This document shows, one piece after another, positions 8,835 through 15,405 of a stretch of 37,441 bases of DNA. The translations under genes and the position numbers were made by a program. The notes under the pieces were generated by a model. It ran no database searches. It was not told where the DNA came from and worked only from the letters and a program-made list of their open reading frames with translations. The stretch comes from an uncultured bacterium (lineage in GTDB: Bacteria > Bacillota > Clostridia > Lachnospirales > Lachnospiraceae): positions 1-37,441 of the forward strand of contig CAOKFN010000046.1 of NCBI GenBank assembly GCA_948467735.1, written 5' to 3'. The stretch's first letter is position 1, and each line of letters starts with the position of its first letter.

Positions 8835-9296
8835 TCATTTTTTCTTAGTCAAAAATGAATCACTTTTAAATTCGGAAATTATGTTCCGAATTATTTCTAT
8901 TTGCTTATCTGACAAACCATCCACGTTTACCATTACAGAACTGTCTATTTTTCCCGACCTTCCTAAGATATAATCAGTTGATACATGGAAGATGTCGGCT
9001 AATGCCACCAGTTTATCAAGGCTTGGCTTTCTCTCTTGGTTTTCATATGCACTGATTAACGCAGGAGTTACGCCGATTTGCCTTGCAATATCAGATTGAG
9101 AAAAATTATACTTTTCCCGTAGCGCAATTTTTATAATTGTACATATGACTTGTCTGCCGATGTCGTTTATACAATCACAGTTCCAGAAGGATATGACGGC
9201 GCAGTATTGGCAATAGAGAGAAATGGCAAGGATGAGGTGAAATTGGGAAGGGACGAAGAAACAGACGAAAAGGATATATATTTTCTTGATGAGCAT
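8835..9296 (-). CDS. XRE-family helix-turn-helix regulator with an aberrant N-terminus
   Basis: The C-terminal ~100 residues form a clear Cro/C1-type HTH: REKYNFSQSDIARQIGV, then TPALISAYENQERKPSLDKL and ADIFHVSTDYILG, followed by a tail with DGLSDKQIEIIRNII. Such proteins are DNA-binding repressors. In normal family members the methionine lies about ten residues before LREKY. Here that region has no ATG, GTG or TTG at the expected place. The open frame instead runs on through ~50 residues (from 9296 to about 9140) that are antisense to a different gene fragment. The HTH gene has therefore probably lost its start at a junction near 9135-9145 and may be a pseudogene, or be made from an unusual start. 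It lies inside the mobile element. Confidence 0.6.
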   Translation of the reverse strand: MLIKKIYILFVCFFVPSQFHLILAISLYCQYCAVISFWNCDCINDIGRQVICTIIKIALREKYNFSQSDIARQIGVTPALISAYENQERKPSLDKLVALADIFHVSTDYILGRSGKIDSSVMVNVDGLSDKQIEIIRNIISEFKSDSFLTKKK

Positions 9297-9344
9297 GATG
9301 CAGATTATTTTATTTTCTATCAGCTGTCAGATTTAATACAATAA
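9138..9344 (+). pseudogene. C-terminal fragment of an unrecognised protein
   Basis: The plus-strand frame reads about 68 codons to TAA 9342-9344, including VVYTITVPEGYDGAVLAI and, near the end, HDADYFIFYQLSDL. The composition is that of a real soluble or extracytoplasmic domain end. It is followed by a good terminator at 9368-9412. There is no start codon with a ribosome-binding site, and the upstream side abuts the truncated XRE gene head to head at about 9140. It looks like the tail of a gene whose 5' part was deleted in the same event. I do not recognise the family. Confidence 0.5.
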
Positions 9345-9367
9345 GCATTACATGGGAAAAATGAGAC

Positions 9368-9412
9368 AAGGGAAAGCGGTGTTTTTGCAATGGATGTCGC
9401 TTTCCCTTATTT
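9368..9412 (+). terminator. Intrinsic terminator after the 9138-9344 fragment
   Basis: AAGGGAAAGCG (9368-9378) pairs perfectly with CGCTTTCCCTT (9398-9408), followed by TTATTT. The 11-bp stem is strong. Confidence 0.75.
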
Positions 9413-9467
9413 AATAGTATTCTTGAAAGACGATTTAACAAAGAGGTGCTAAACTAAATGACATTGC

Positions 9468-10169
9468 CTAAAAGCCGGGGTGTTTTACCCAATAATCACG
9501 TTCTGCAAATAGTCCCCATTTTTCATATCCAATGGTCTGCAGCTCTCCAAGGTGCGAATAATCATTCAGTCGAACCAATTGATATGTATGGCTTTCTTTT
9601 TCCAGAATAAGTTCTGTCAGCGCAGTATTCTCCATCCAATTTAGAAAATTTATATCTTCATCCGGACGTTTTAAGAGAAAGTTTGTTAATATTCTTAATG
9701 TAATGCCGTGGGAAACGATGATTATGTTTTTTTCATCCGCTTCTTTTTCTAAATACTTTTCCGCAAATATTTTACACCGTTTTTTTACATCCTGATAAGA
9801 TTCCCCACAGGGAGCCTGTAATAGCGACAGCTTTTTATCCAAATCTATTTCCGGATATTTCTGTCGGCGTTCTTCCCATGTCATTCCTTCAAGCAATCCC
9901 AGATCCATTTCTTTTAAGGAATCAGTTTCTGTGACCTCAGCATTTTCTTGTCCAATGCAGCGCAGAATCTCTGTGAGTGTCTGTCTGGCTCTGGCAAGCG
10001 AACTACAGTAGGCTGATACCGGTTTTTCTTTCAATTCTGAACGGATTTTTTGCCCCATGCGTTGGGATTGAACTATCCCTTTTTCTGTCAGTTCAAAATC
10101 TGTGGTGGATATTATTTTTCCCTTTATATTTCCATAACTTTCTGCATGACGTATTAAATAAAGCTTCAA
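9468..10169 (-). CDS. Histidine phosphatase family protein (phosphoglycerate-mutase-like)
   Basis: The 233-aa protein begins MKLYLIRHAES, the RHG/RHA motif whose histidine is phosphorylated in this superfamily. A second histidine is in IIVSHGITLRIL and the acid partner is in KEMDLGLLEGMTWEER. These are the standard catalytic elements of branch-1 histidine phosphatases. The start is TTG at 10169-10167, eight bases after GAGGAGG, so the non-ATG start is well supported. It follows the HD-domain pseudogene on the same strand and probably shares its promoter at 10725-10733. Its stop codon lies two bases from the internal end at 9449-9466, so the gene is tightly bounded by the mobile element. The substrate is unknown. 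Confidence 0.88.
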   Translation of the reverse strand: MKLYLIRHAESYGNIKGKIISTTDFELTEKGIVQSQRMGQKIRSELKEKPVSAYCSSLARARQTLTEILRCIGQENAEVTETDSLKEMDLGLLEGMTWEERRQKYPEIDLDKKLSLLQAPCGESYQDVKKRCKIFAEKYLEKEADEKNIIIVSHGITLRILTNFLLKRPDEDINFLNWMENTALTELILEKESHTYQLVRLNDYSHLGELQTIGYEKWGLFAERDYWVKHPGF

Positions 10170-10202
10170 TTCTTACCTCCTCTGCAAATCAGGATTTATA
10201 AT

Positions 10203-10686
10203 TTAGATGAAAAATTGTTGATATTTATTTTTGTAATATTCTTTACTTTGAGCAGATAATTTACTGAAGCTTCTCTCTAATTTTTCTTTCACATACTGCT
10301 TACCATCTTCATAGTTCATTCCCCGTTGCGCATATACCAAATACAGCAGACTGAGAACGCTGCCAAAATGTGAAATTGCATCAGCATCAGCAAAAAGGTA
10401 TCTTAGATTTATCATAAGACAATTGTGTTAATAAGTCATATGCAATCTCTGCGCCATAAATATGATGATTTTCATATAAGCCATAATCGGTAATGGATGC
10501 GATATCATGCAGCCATGATGCAATCATTACGATTTCTTTATCAGCACCATATCTTTGTGCTAATAACTCCCCATTTTTGACAACTGCCTCTATATGGTAA
10601 TAACATCCCATTCCAAATTTATTTGCAGGTTTCACACACCTCGAATAAATTTCATTGCGTAAATACTCCAAAATATCGCCTCTCAT
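10203..10686 (-). pseudogene. HD-domain phosphohydrolase gene with an internal deletion
   Basis: Two overlapping frames make up one gene. The first, from ATG 10686 after AGGAGAG, carries GMGCYYHIEAVVKN and ASWLHDIAS, the HD signature of metal-dependent phosphohydrolases. It ends soon after SYDKSKI with an out-of-frame PFC stop. The second resumes at FADADAISHF and runs to the normal C-terminus (KLERSFSKL...). In intact relatives I recall about 25 residues, including an N-H-R motif, between these two blocks. A deletion of roughly 70-80 bases, not a multiple of three, near 10395-10400 explains both the loss and the frameshift. It is probably inactive. It sits upstream of the histidine phosphatase in the same passenger segment. 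Confidence 0.75.
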
Positions 10687-10724
10687 TATTACTCTCCTGA
10701 TTTATTCATTTGTCTAATTCCAAT

Positions 10725-10733
10725 ATTATAGCA
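10725..10733 (-). promoter_or_regulatory. Extended -10 promoter for the HD/histidine-phosphatase operon
   Basis: On the minus strand TGCTATAAT (TG-N-TATAAT) lies about 39 bases before the ATG at 10686. No good -35 is visible at 17 bases, which is typical for extended -10 promoters. Confidence 0.5.
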
Positions 10734-10809
10734 CAGCCTCCAACATAATTCTATTAAAAGCTGCATAAAATTCCCTTGCCTTATTCCGTCTATTATAACA
10801 GTTCACTCT

Positions 10810-10908
10810 CAATGTCATTAATTTAAGCTTTCTGCTCCCGAAATATAATCCCAGTCTGCTTCTATAACATTGGCAAAACAAGGAAGTTTCCTTAAGTTAA
10901 TGACATTG
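10810..10908. mobile_element. 99-bp MITE-like right unit of the composite element
   Basis: CAATGTCATTAATTTAAG (10810-10827) and CTTAAGTTAATGACATTG (10891-10908) are inverted repeats with one mismatch in 18. The 63-bp interior has no coding capacity. The right end is followed directly by the target duplication. It is the end of the composite element and might also be a solo miniature element. Confidence 0.7.
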
Positions 10909-10918
10909 GTATAAAATC
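10909..10918. repeat. Right 10-bp target-site duplication of the 2.3 kb insertion
   Basis: GTATAAAATC, identical to 8608-8617, directly follows the right terminal repeat. The parC promoter starts 14 bases further on and so escaped disruption. Confidence 0.85.
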
Positions 10919-10931
10919 TCTTTCATTTTCT

Positions 10932-10960
10932 TTTACAAAACCCGAAATCTATGATATACT
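10932..10960 (+). promoter_or_regulatory. Strong sigma-A promoter for parC
   Basis: TTTACA (10932-10937) and TATACT (10955-10960) are spaced by exactly 17 bases. It gives parC its own promoter and a leader of about 209 nt. Confidence 0.75.
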
Positions 10961-10966
10961 TTAAAA

Positions 10967-11175
10967 TATTATGACAAGACCGATGACGGGAACCCGGCAG
11001 TCAAATGGGGTACGGGAACGGCCCCCCGTTTTTATCCTGCGGCCCGCCGAAATGTGCGGTAGAAAAATGAGCGAGAGTATCTTATGGGCGGCCTGCAGTC
11101 GGGACTCGCGGCAGGGTTTATAGGGTATGGACGGGAAGGCATAAGACCGATTATGGACGGAAAGGTGTTAGATCA
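10967..11175 (+). promoter_or_regulatory. Long parC leader with an early terminator-like hairpin
   Basis: About 45 nt after the predicted transcription start, ACGGG (11012-11016) pairs with CCCGT (11025-11029), directly followed by TTTTT (11029-11033). A competing GGGG/CCCC pairing and an upstream CGGGAACCCG hairpin (10987-10996) could be alternative folds. A further CCTGC/GCAGG stem lies near 11094-11116. This arrangement suggests transcription attenuation of parC. No open leader peptide is evident. Confidence 0.4.
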
Positions 11176-13410
11176 ATGGACGACAGCAGAATTATCAAAA
11201 CAGAATATTCCGAGGAGATGCAGAAGTCTTTCATAGATTATGCCATGAGCGTTATCATTGCCAGGGCGCTTCCGGATATCAGGGACGGGCTGAAGCCGGT
11301 GCAGCGCCGCACCCTGTATGATATGTATGAATTGGGAATCCGCTATGACAGGCCCTATCGTAAGAGCGCCCGTATTGTGGGCGATACCATGGGTAAATAT
11401 CATCCCCACGGCGACAGCTCCATCTATGATTCCCTTGTGGTCATGACGCAGGATTTTAAGAAAAGCATGCCCCTTGTGGACGGGCATGGCAATTTCGGCA
11501 ATATCGAAGGGGACGGAGCCGCCGCCATGCGTTACACCGAAGCGCGGCTGCAGAAGGTGACTCAGGAAGCCTTTCTGGGAGATCTGGATAAGGATGTGGT
11601 GGATTTTGTCCCCAATTTTGACGAGACGGAAAAGGAGCCTTCCGTCCTTCCGGTAAAGATACCTAATTTTCTTGTGAACGGTTCCGAGGGCATTGCGGTG
11701 GGCATGACCACCAGCACGCCCCCCCATAATCTGGGGGAGGTCATCGATGCCATGAAGGCGTATATGCGGGATGAGACCATCACCACCGCGGGACTCATGC
11801 GTTATCTGAAAGGTCCTGATTTCCCCACCGGGGGCATTGTCACCAACAAGGACGAGCTTCTGCCTATTTATGAGACGGGCGTGGGTAAGATTAAAATCCG
11901 CGGCAGAGTGGAATTTGAAAAAGCCAAGGGCGGCAGGACAAATGTGATTATCACCGAGATCCCCTACACAATGATCGGCATGAATATCTCCAAATTCCTC
12001 TCCGATGTGGCCGGGCTGGTGGAGACAAAGAAGACGCAGGATGTGGTGGATATCTCCAATCAGTCCTCCAAGGAGGGAATCCGAATCGTCATAGAGCTCC
12101 GCAAGGATGCGGACGCGGAAAATTTCGTCAATCTTCTCTATAAGAAGACAAGGCTGGAGGACACCTTCGGGGTCAATATGCTGGCGATCAGCGAGGGCAG
12201 GCCGGAAACCATGGGCTTGAAGGCCATCCTGAAGGCCAATGTGGATTTTCAGTTCCAGATTGCCACGAGAAAGTACACGAATCTTCTGGCAAAGGAGATG
12301 GAGCGGAAAGAGGTTCAGGAGGGCTTGATCAAGGCCTGCAATGTGATCGATTTGATTATCGAAATCCTCCGGGGCTCCAAGGACAGGGCGATGGCGAAGG
12401 CCTGTCTTGTGGAGGGGAAGACCGCGGGCATCAAGTTCAAGTCCAAGGAGTCCAAAATCATGGCGGCCCAGCTGGCGTTTACGGAAAAACAGGCCAACGC
12501 CATTTTGGAGATGCGCCTGTATAAATTGATTGGCCTTGAAATTGAGGCGCTCATCAAGGAACACGAGGATACCATGGCGAATATCTATCGCTACGAGGAT
12601 ATTTTGGAGCGCAGGGATTCCATGGCGCAGGTGATTATCAATGAGCTGGACAGCTATAAAAAGGCTTATTCCCGCAGGAGAAGGACTTCCATTGAAAACG
12701 CCGAGGAAGCCGTCTACAAAGAAAAAGAAGTGGAAGAGATGGAGATTGTCTTTCTCATGGACCGCTTCGGGTATGCCAAGACCATCGACATGGCGGCTTA
12801 CGAGCGCAATAAGGAAGCCGCCGAGGCGGAGAATAAGTATATTTTTACCTGTATCAATACGGGAAAGGTATGCCTGTTTACTTCCACGGGACAGCTGCAC
12901 ACGATTAAGGTGATGGATATCCCTTTCGGGAAATTCCGGGACAAAGGGGTTCCCATAGACAATATCAGCAATTACAATTCCGAGAAAGAAGATATTATTT
13001 ATATCACCAACCAGACGGAGCTGAATTTAAGGCAGATTATATTTGTGACGGCCCAGTCCATGTGCAAGCTGGTAAACGGCGGGGAATTTGACGTGTCAAA
13101 GCGCACGGTTGCCGCCACGAAGCTGGCGGAGGGGGATTCGGTGGTCAGCGTCATGCCGCTTTTGGAACAGAGCAATATCGTCCTCCAGACCAAGGAGGGC
13201 TATTTCCTGAAATTTCCCATCGGGGAGATTCCGGAGAAGAAGAAAGCCGCCGTCGGGGTGCGGGGAATGAAGCTGGGAGAAAAGGACATGGTGGAAAATG
13301 TATATTATACGCAAAATGCAGTGGAATCCGCCATAGAATATAAGGGCAGAACCATTCTTCTCAATCATTTGAAAACCGGCAGCAGGGACGGCAGAGGAAC
13401 AAAGAAATGA
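11176..13410 (+). CDS. parC: DNA topoisomerase IV-type subunit A (ParC/GyrA family)
   Basis: This is the DNA-cleaving subunit that pairs with the ParE product. The catalytic tyrosine is Tyr120 in AAAMRYTEARL. The quinolone-determining region reads HPHGDSSIYDS with Ser81 and Asp85 at the positions equivalent to E. coli GyrA 83 and 87, the drug-sensitive residues. The 744-aa length is typical. The C-terminal beta-pinwheel is present, but the GyrA box (Q-R-R-G-G-R/K-G) is not seen; the nearest sequence is KKAAVGVRGMKLGEKD. This favours a decatenating topo IV over a gyrase. ATG 11176 follows GGAAAGGTGTTAGATCA. parE lies 4.2 kb upstream, parted by the divergent MATE gene and the mobile element. 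rsmD follows after 12 bases. Confidence 0.87.
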   Translation: MDDSRIIKTEYSEEMQKSFIDYAMSVIIARALPDIRDGLKPVQRRTLYDMYELGIRYDRPYRKSARIVGDTMGKYHPHGDSSIYDSLVVMTQDFKKSMPLVDGHGNFGNIEGDGAAAMRYTEARLQKVTQEAFLGDLDKDVVDFVPNFDETEKEPSVLPVKIPNFLVNGSEGIAVGMTTSTPPHNLGEVIDAMKAYMRDETITTAGLMRYLKGPDFPTGGIVTNKDELLPIYETGVGKIKIRGRVEFEKAKGGRTNVIITEIPYTMIGMNISKFLSDVAGLVETKKTQDVVDISNQSSKEGIRIVIELRKDADAENFVNLLYKKTRLEDTFGVNMLAISEGRPETMGLKAILKANVDFQFQIATRKYTNLLAKEMERKEVQEGLIKACNVIDLIIEILRGSKDRAMAKACLVEGKTAGIKFKSKESKIMAAQLAFTEKQANAILEMRLYKLIGLEIEALIKEHEDTMANIYRYEDILERRDSMAQVIINELDSYKKAYSRRRRTSIENAEEAVYKEKEVEEMEIVFLMDRFGYAKTIDMAAYERNKEAAEAENKYIFTCINTGKVCLFTSTGQLHTIKVMDIPFGKFRDKGVPIDNISNYNSEKEDIIYITNQTELNLRQIIFVTAQSMCKLVNGGEFDVSKRTVAATKLAEGDSVVSVMPLLEQSNIVLQTKEGYFLKFPIGEIPEKKKAAVGVRGMKLGEKDMVENVYYTQNAVESAIEYKGRTILLNHLKTGSRDGRGTKK

Positions 13411-13422
13411 GGGATGATCCAT

Positions 13423-13989
13423 ATGAGAGTGATTGCGGGGACAGCCAGAAGCCTTCCCTTGAAGGCGCCGCAGGGTCTGAATACCAGACCTACCACGGAC
13501 AGAATCAAAGAAACCTTGTTTAATATGTTACAGGCGGAGATTCCGGACAGCGTATTTATTGATTTATTCAGCGGGAGCGGAAGCATCGGCGTGGAAGCGT
13601 TGAGCAGGGGAGCTAAGAAAGCATATTTTGTGGACAATTCGCCCAAGGCGGTTTCCTGTATTCAGGAAAATCTTGTATTTACGAAGCTGGAGAATCGTGC
13701 TGTCATTTTAAAGCAGGAGGCCTGCAGCGCGCTGACGGGGATTTGGGACAGATACCACGAGGAAGAGGCGGATATCGTGTTCATGGATCCGCCCTATGCC
13801 GACGGATGCGAGAGAGATGTGCTTATCGTCCTGCGGGAAATGCGTTATGTGACGGAGGATACCATTGTCATTGCGGAGGCTTCAAGAAAGGCGGATTTTT
13901 CATGGGCGCCGGAGGCTGGCTTTCAGGTGACAAGGGAGAAATGTTATAAGACAAATAAACATATTTTTATGAAGAGGATTCCGATATGA
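13423..13989 (+). CDS. rsmD: 16S rRNA (guanine966-N2)-methyltransferase RsmD
   Basis: RsmD methylates G966 of 16S rRNA in the assembling 30S subunit, using S-adenosylmethionine. The sequence has the N-terminal MRVIAGTARSLPLKAP, RPTTDRIKETLFNML, the SAM-binding FIDLFSGSGSIGVEALSRGA and the catalytic DPPY motif in IVFMDPPYADG. The frame is open from ATG 13414, but GAGGG (13409-13413) is too close to it and is well spaced for ATG 13423, giving 188 aa. Its stop overlaps the coaD start by the four bases ATGA, so translation is probably coupled. The rsmD-coaD order is conserved in Firmicutes. Confidence 0.95.
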   Translation: MRVIAGTARSLPLKAPQGLNTRPTTDRIKETLFNMLQAEIPDSVFIDLFSGSGSIGVEALSRGAKKAYFVDNSPKAVSCIQENLVFTKLENRAVILKQEACSALTGIWDRYHEEEADIVFMDPPYADGCERDVLIVLREMRYVTEDTIVIAEASRKADFSWAPEAGFQVTREKCYKTNKHIFMKRIPI

Positions 13990-14474
13990 AAAGAGCAGTT
14001 TATCCGGGAAGCTTTGACCCTGTCACTTTTGGGCATCTCGACGTCATCAGGCGGGCTTCCGAAGTTTTTGACGTGCTGATTATCAGCGTTTTGAATAATC
14101 AGGCAAAGACCCCATTGTTTTCTGTGGAGGAACGTGTTAAGATACTGGAAGAAGCTACAAAAGACATCCCCAATGTGCAGGTGGACAGCTTCAGCGGCCT
14201 TTTGATCCATTATGCGGCGGCAAACAACATTCATGTGGCGGTCAGGGGACTTCGCGCTATCACGGATTTCGAGTATGAACTGCAGATTGCCCAGACCAAC
14301 CGGAAGCTTTCCGAGGGAAGGTTAGACACCATGTTCCTGACGACGAGTCTGGAATATGCCTATCTGAGTTCTTCCAGCGTAAAGGAAATCGCAAGTTTTG
14401 GCGGGGATATCAGCCAGTGTGTACCGGATTTTGTGGCGGAATTGATTTATGAGAAATATCAGATTCAAAGATAG
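13986..14474 (+). CDS. coaD: Phosphopantetheine adenylyltransferase CoaD
   Basis: CoaD transfers AMP from ATP to 4'-phosphopantetheine, the fourth step in coenzyme A synthesis. The 162-aa protein has the nucleotidyltransferase signature PGSFDPVTFGHLDVIRRA (T-x-G-H), the substrate-binding VAVRGLRAITDFEYE, and the C-terminal YLSSSSVKEIASFGGD. Length and motifs are standard. It starts within the rsmD stop (ATGA overlap) and is followed after 24 bases by a coiled-coil gene. Confidence 0.97.
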   Translation: MKRAVYPGSFDPVTFGHLDVIRRASEVFDVLIISVLNNQAKTPLFSVEERVKILEEATKDIPNVQVDSFSGLLIHYAAANNIHVAVRGLRAITDFEYELQIAQTNRKLSEGRLDTMFLTTSLEYAYLSSSSVKEIASFGGDISQCVPDFVAELIYEKYQIQR

Positions 14475-14498
14475 ATAAAAGGGAGCAGGAGCAATTTT

Positions 14499-15098
14499 AT
14501 GAGCAGCAGGATAGAGCAGTTAATAGATGAATTAGAGGAGTACATAGAAAGCTGTAAACCAACCCTCAGATCCAGTTCAAAAATTATAGTCAATAAAGAT
14601 GAAATTGATGACTTGCTCCGCGAGCTGCGCATGAAGACTCCGGACGAGATTAAGAGATATCAGAAGATTATCAGCAATAAGGAGGCTATCTTAAATGACG
14701 CGCAGGCCAAGGCCAAGGCGTTGATTGAGGAAGCCGCCGCCCATAAAAACGAGCTGATCAGCGAACATGAGATTATGCAGAAGGCTTATGAACAGGCCAA
14801 TTCCATTGTGGCCATCGCCGCAAAGCAGGCGCAGGAGATACTGGATAAAGCTACCATAGAGGCCAATGAGCTGAGGACGCAGGCCTCCAAGTATACGGAG
14901 GACAGACTGGCGGAATTGAACGCCATTGTTGTCTCTGCTATTCAGACCACCTCCGCGGATTATGACAAAACCATGGGAGCCTTAGTGCAGTATCGTGATT
15001 TGATTCAGTCAAATATAAGATCCCTCCATCCGATGGAGGATTTGGATGACCTTTCGCTGGATGACCAAGGAGAGGATGACAATATGGGCGTGAAATGA
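14499..15098 (+). CDS. Coiled-coil protein of unknown function (ATP synthase b/DivIVA-like composition)
   Basis: The 199-aa product is almost wholly helical and charged. The start, RIEQLIDELEEYIESCKP, is followed by a long heptad-rich segment (about residues 55-145) with many Ala, Glu, Lys and Gln, for example AQAKAKALIEEAAAHKNEL and AAKQAQEILDKA. The tail is acidic (DLDDLSLDDQGEDD). It has no signal peptide or membrane segment. Similar proteins are found after coaD in Lachnospiraceae and are often named ATPase or ATP synthase subunit b-like because of composition only; no ATPase motif is visible. ATG 14499 follows GGGAGCAGGAG. It may scaffold cell-envelope or division proteins, but this is a guess. 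Confidence 0.75.
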   Translation: MSSRIEQLIDELEEYIESCKPTLRSSSKIIVNKDEIDDLLRELRMKTPDEIKRYQKIISNKEAILNDAQAKAKALIEEAAAHKNELISEHEIMQKAYEQANSIVAIAAKQAQEILDKATIEANELRTQASKYTEDRLAELNAIVVSAIQTTSADYDKTMGALVQYRDLIQSNIRSLHPMEDLDDLSLDDQGEDDNMGVK

Positions 15099-15405
15099 TA
15101 GGAGTTTCACGCTCCGCATGGCTGAACGATCCGGACAATTCTCATATGCCGTGAGTGAGAGCCAGTTTTCTAAAGGAAGCTGGTTCTTTCGACTTTTCAA
15201 AAGCCAGTACTGCGTTTTTCAAACTTCACTTTAAGGATGCCGTATTTATCAGTATTTTGGAAAGATATAAAGTCCAGTTAATTAGCGAACGTTATACTAG
15301 GAAGAACGCAGGACAGCGCTGTAAGCCTGCAGGGAGAAACACAAGCGCCGTAATTTGATAAGGGAGTATATCAGCACTGTAATATTGGGATAGAAAGGGG
15401 TTTTT
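15099..15405 (+). other. Intergenic region before the amidase; no gene supported
   Basis: This 307-base gap holds an imperfect CCAGTTTTC/GAAGCTGG hairpin with T-rich tail (15160-15188), which may be a weak terminator after the coiled-coil gene, and TATACT at 15293-15298 without a clear -35. A second candidate promoter is TTGATA (15355-15360) and TAATAT (15380-15385), with a poor 19-base spacing. A 67-codon frame at 15155-15358 has no ribosome-binding site and looks non-coding. Confidence 0.4.

Larger units (their letters stand above)
8618..9466. mobile_element. Left unit of the composite element (849 bp)
   Basis: It is closed by CAATGTCATTCAGCTTAG and, inverted, CTAAACTAAATGACATTG (16 of 18 positions match as inverted repeats). 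It holds the XRE regulator on the minus strand, a gene fragment on the plus strand and that fragment's terminator. The 200 bases from 8636 to 8834 are AT-rich with no convincing gene, only a GAAGATTT/AAATCTTC inverted repeat (8785-8828) near the end of the XRE gene. No transposase reading frame is present, so it is a non-autonomous or decayed unit. Confidence 0.65.
8618..10908. mobile_element. Composite mobile element with IS4-like termini, no transposase
   Basis: The left end CAATGTCATTCAGCTTAG (8618-8635) and right end CTTAAGTTAATGACATTG (10891-10908) are imperfect inverted repeats, flanked by the perfect 10-bp direct repeat GTATAAAATC. Two further internal ends, CTAAACTAAATGACATTG (9449-9466) and CAATGTCATTAATTTAAG (10810-10827), close a left unit of 849 bp and a right unit of 99 bp. 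These bracket a 1.34 kb passenger with a histidine phosphatase and a deleted HD gene. No transposase is encoded, so movement would need one in trans. The ends resemble IS4-family termini as I remember them, and 9-13 bp duplications are usual there. This family assignment is inference. Confidence 0.8.

Noticed and set aside
11173..12900. 575-codon open frame on the minus strand across parC
   Set aside because: It is an antisense shadow of parC, whose motifs are complete. The composition is unlike a protein of this genome.
15155..15358. 67-codon open frame before the amidase gene
   Set aside because: It has no ribosome site, it overlaps hairpin and promoter-like sequence, and I see no recognisable protein features.
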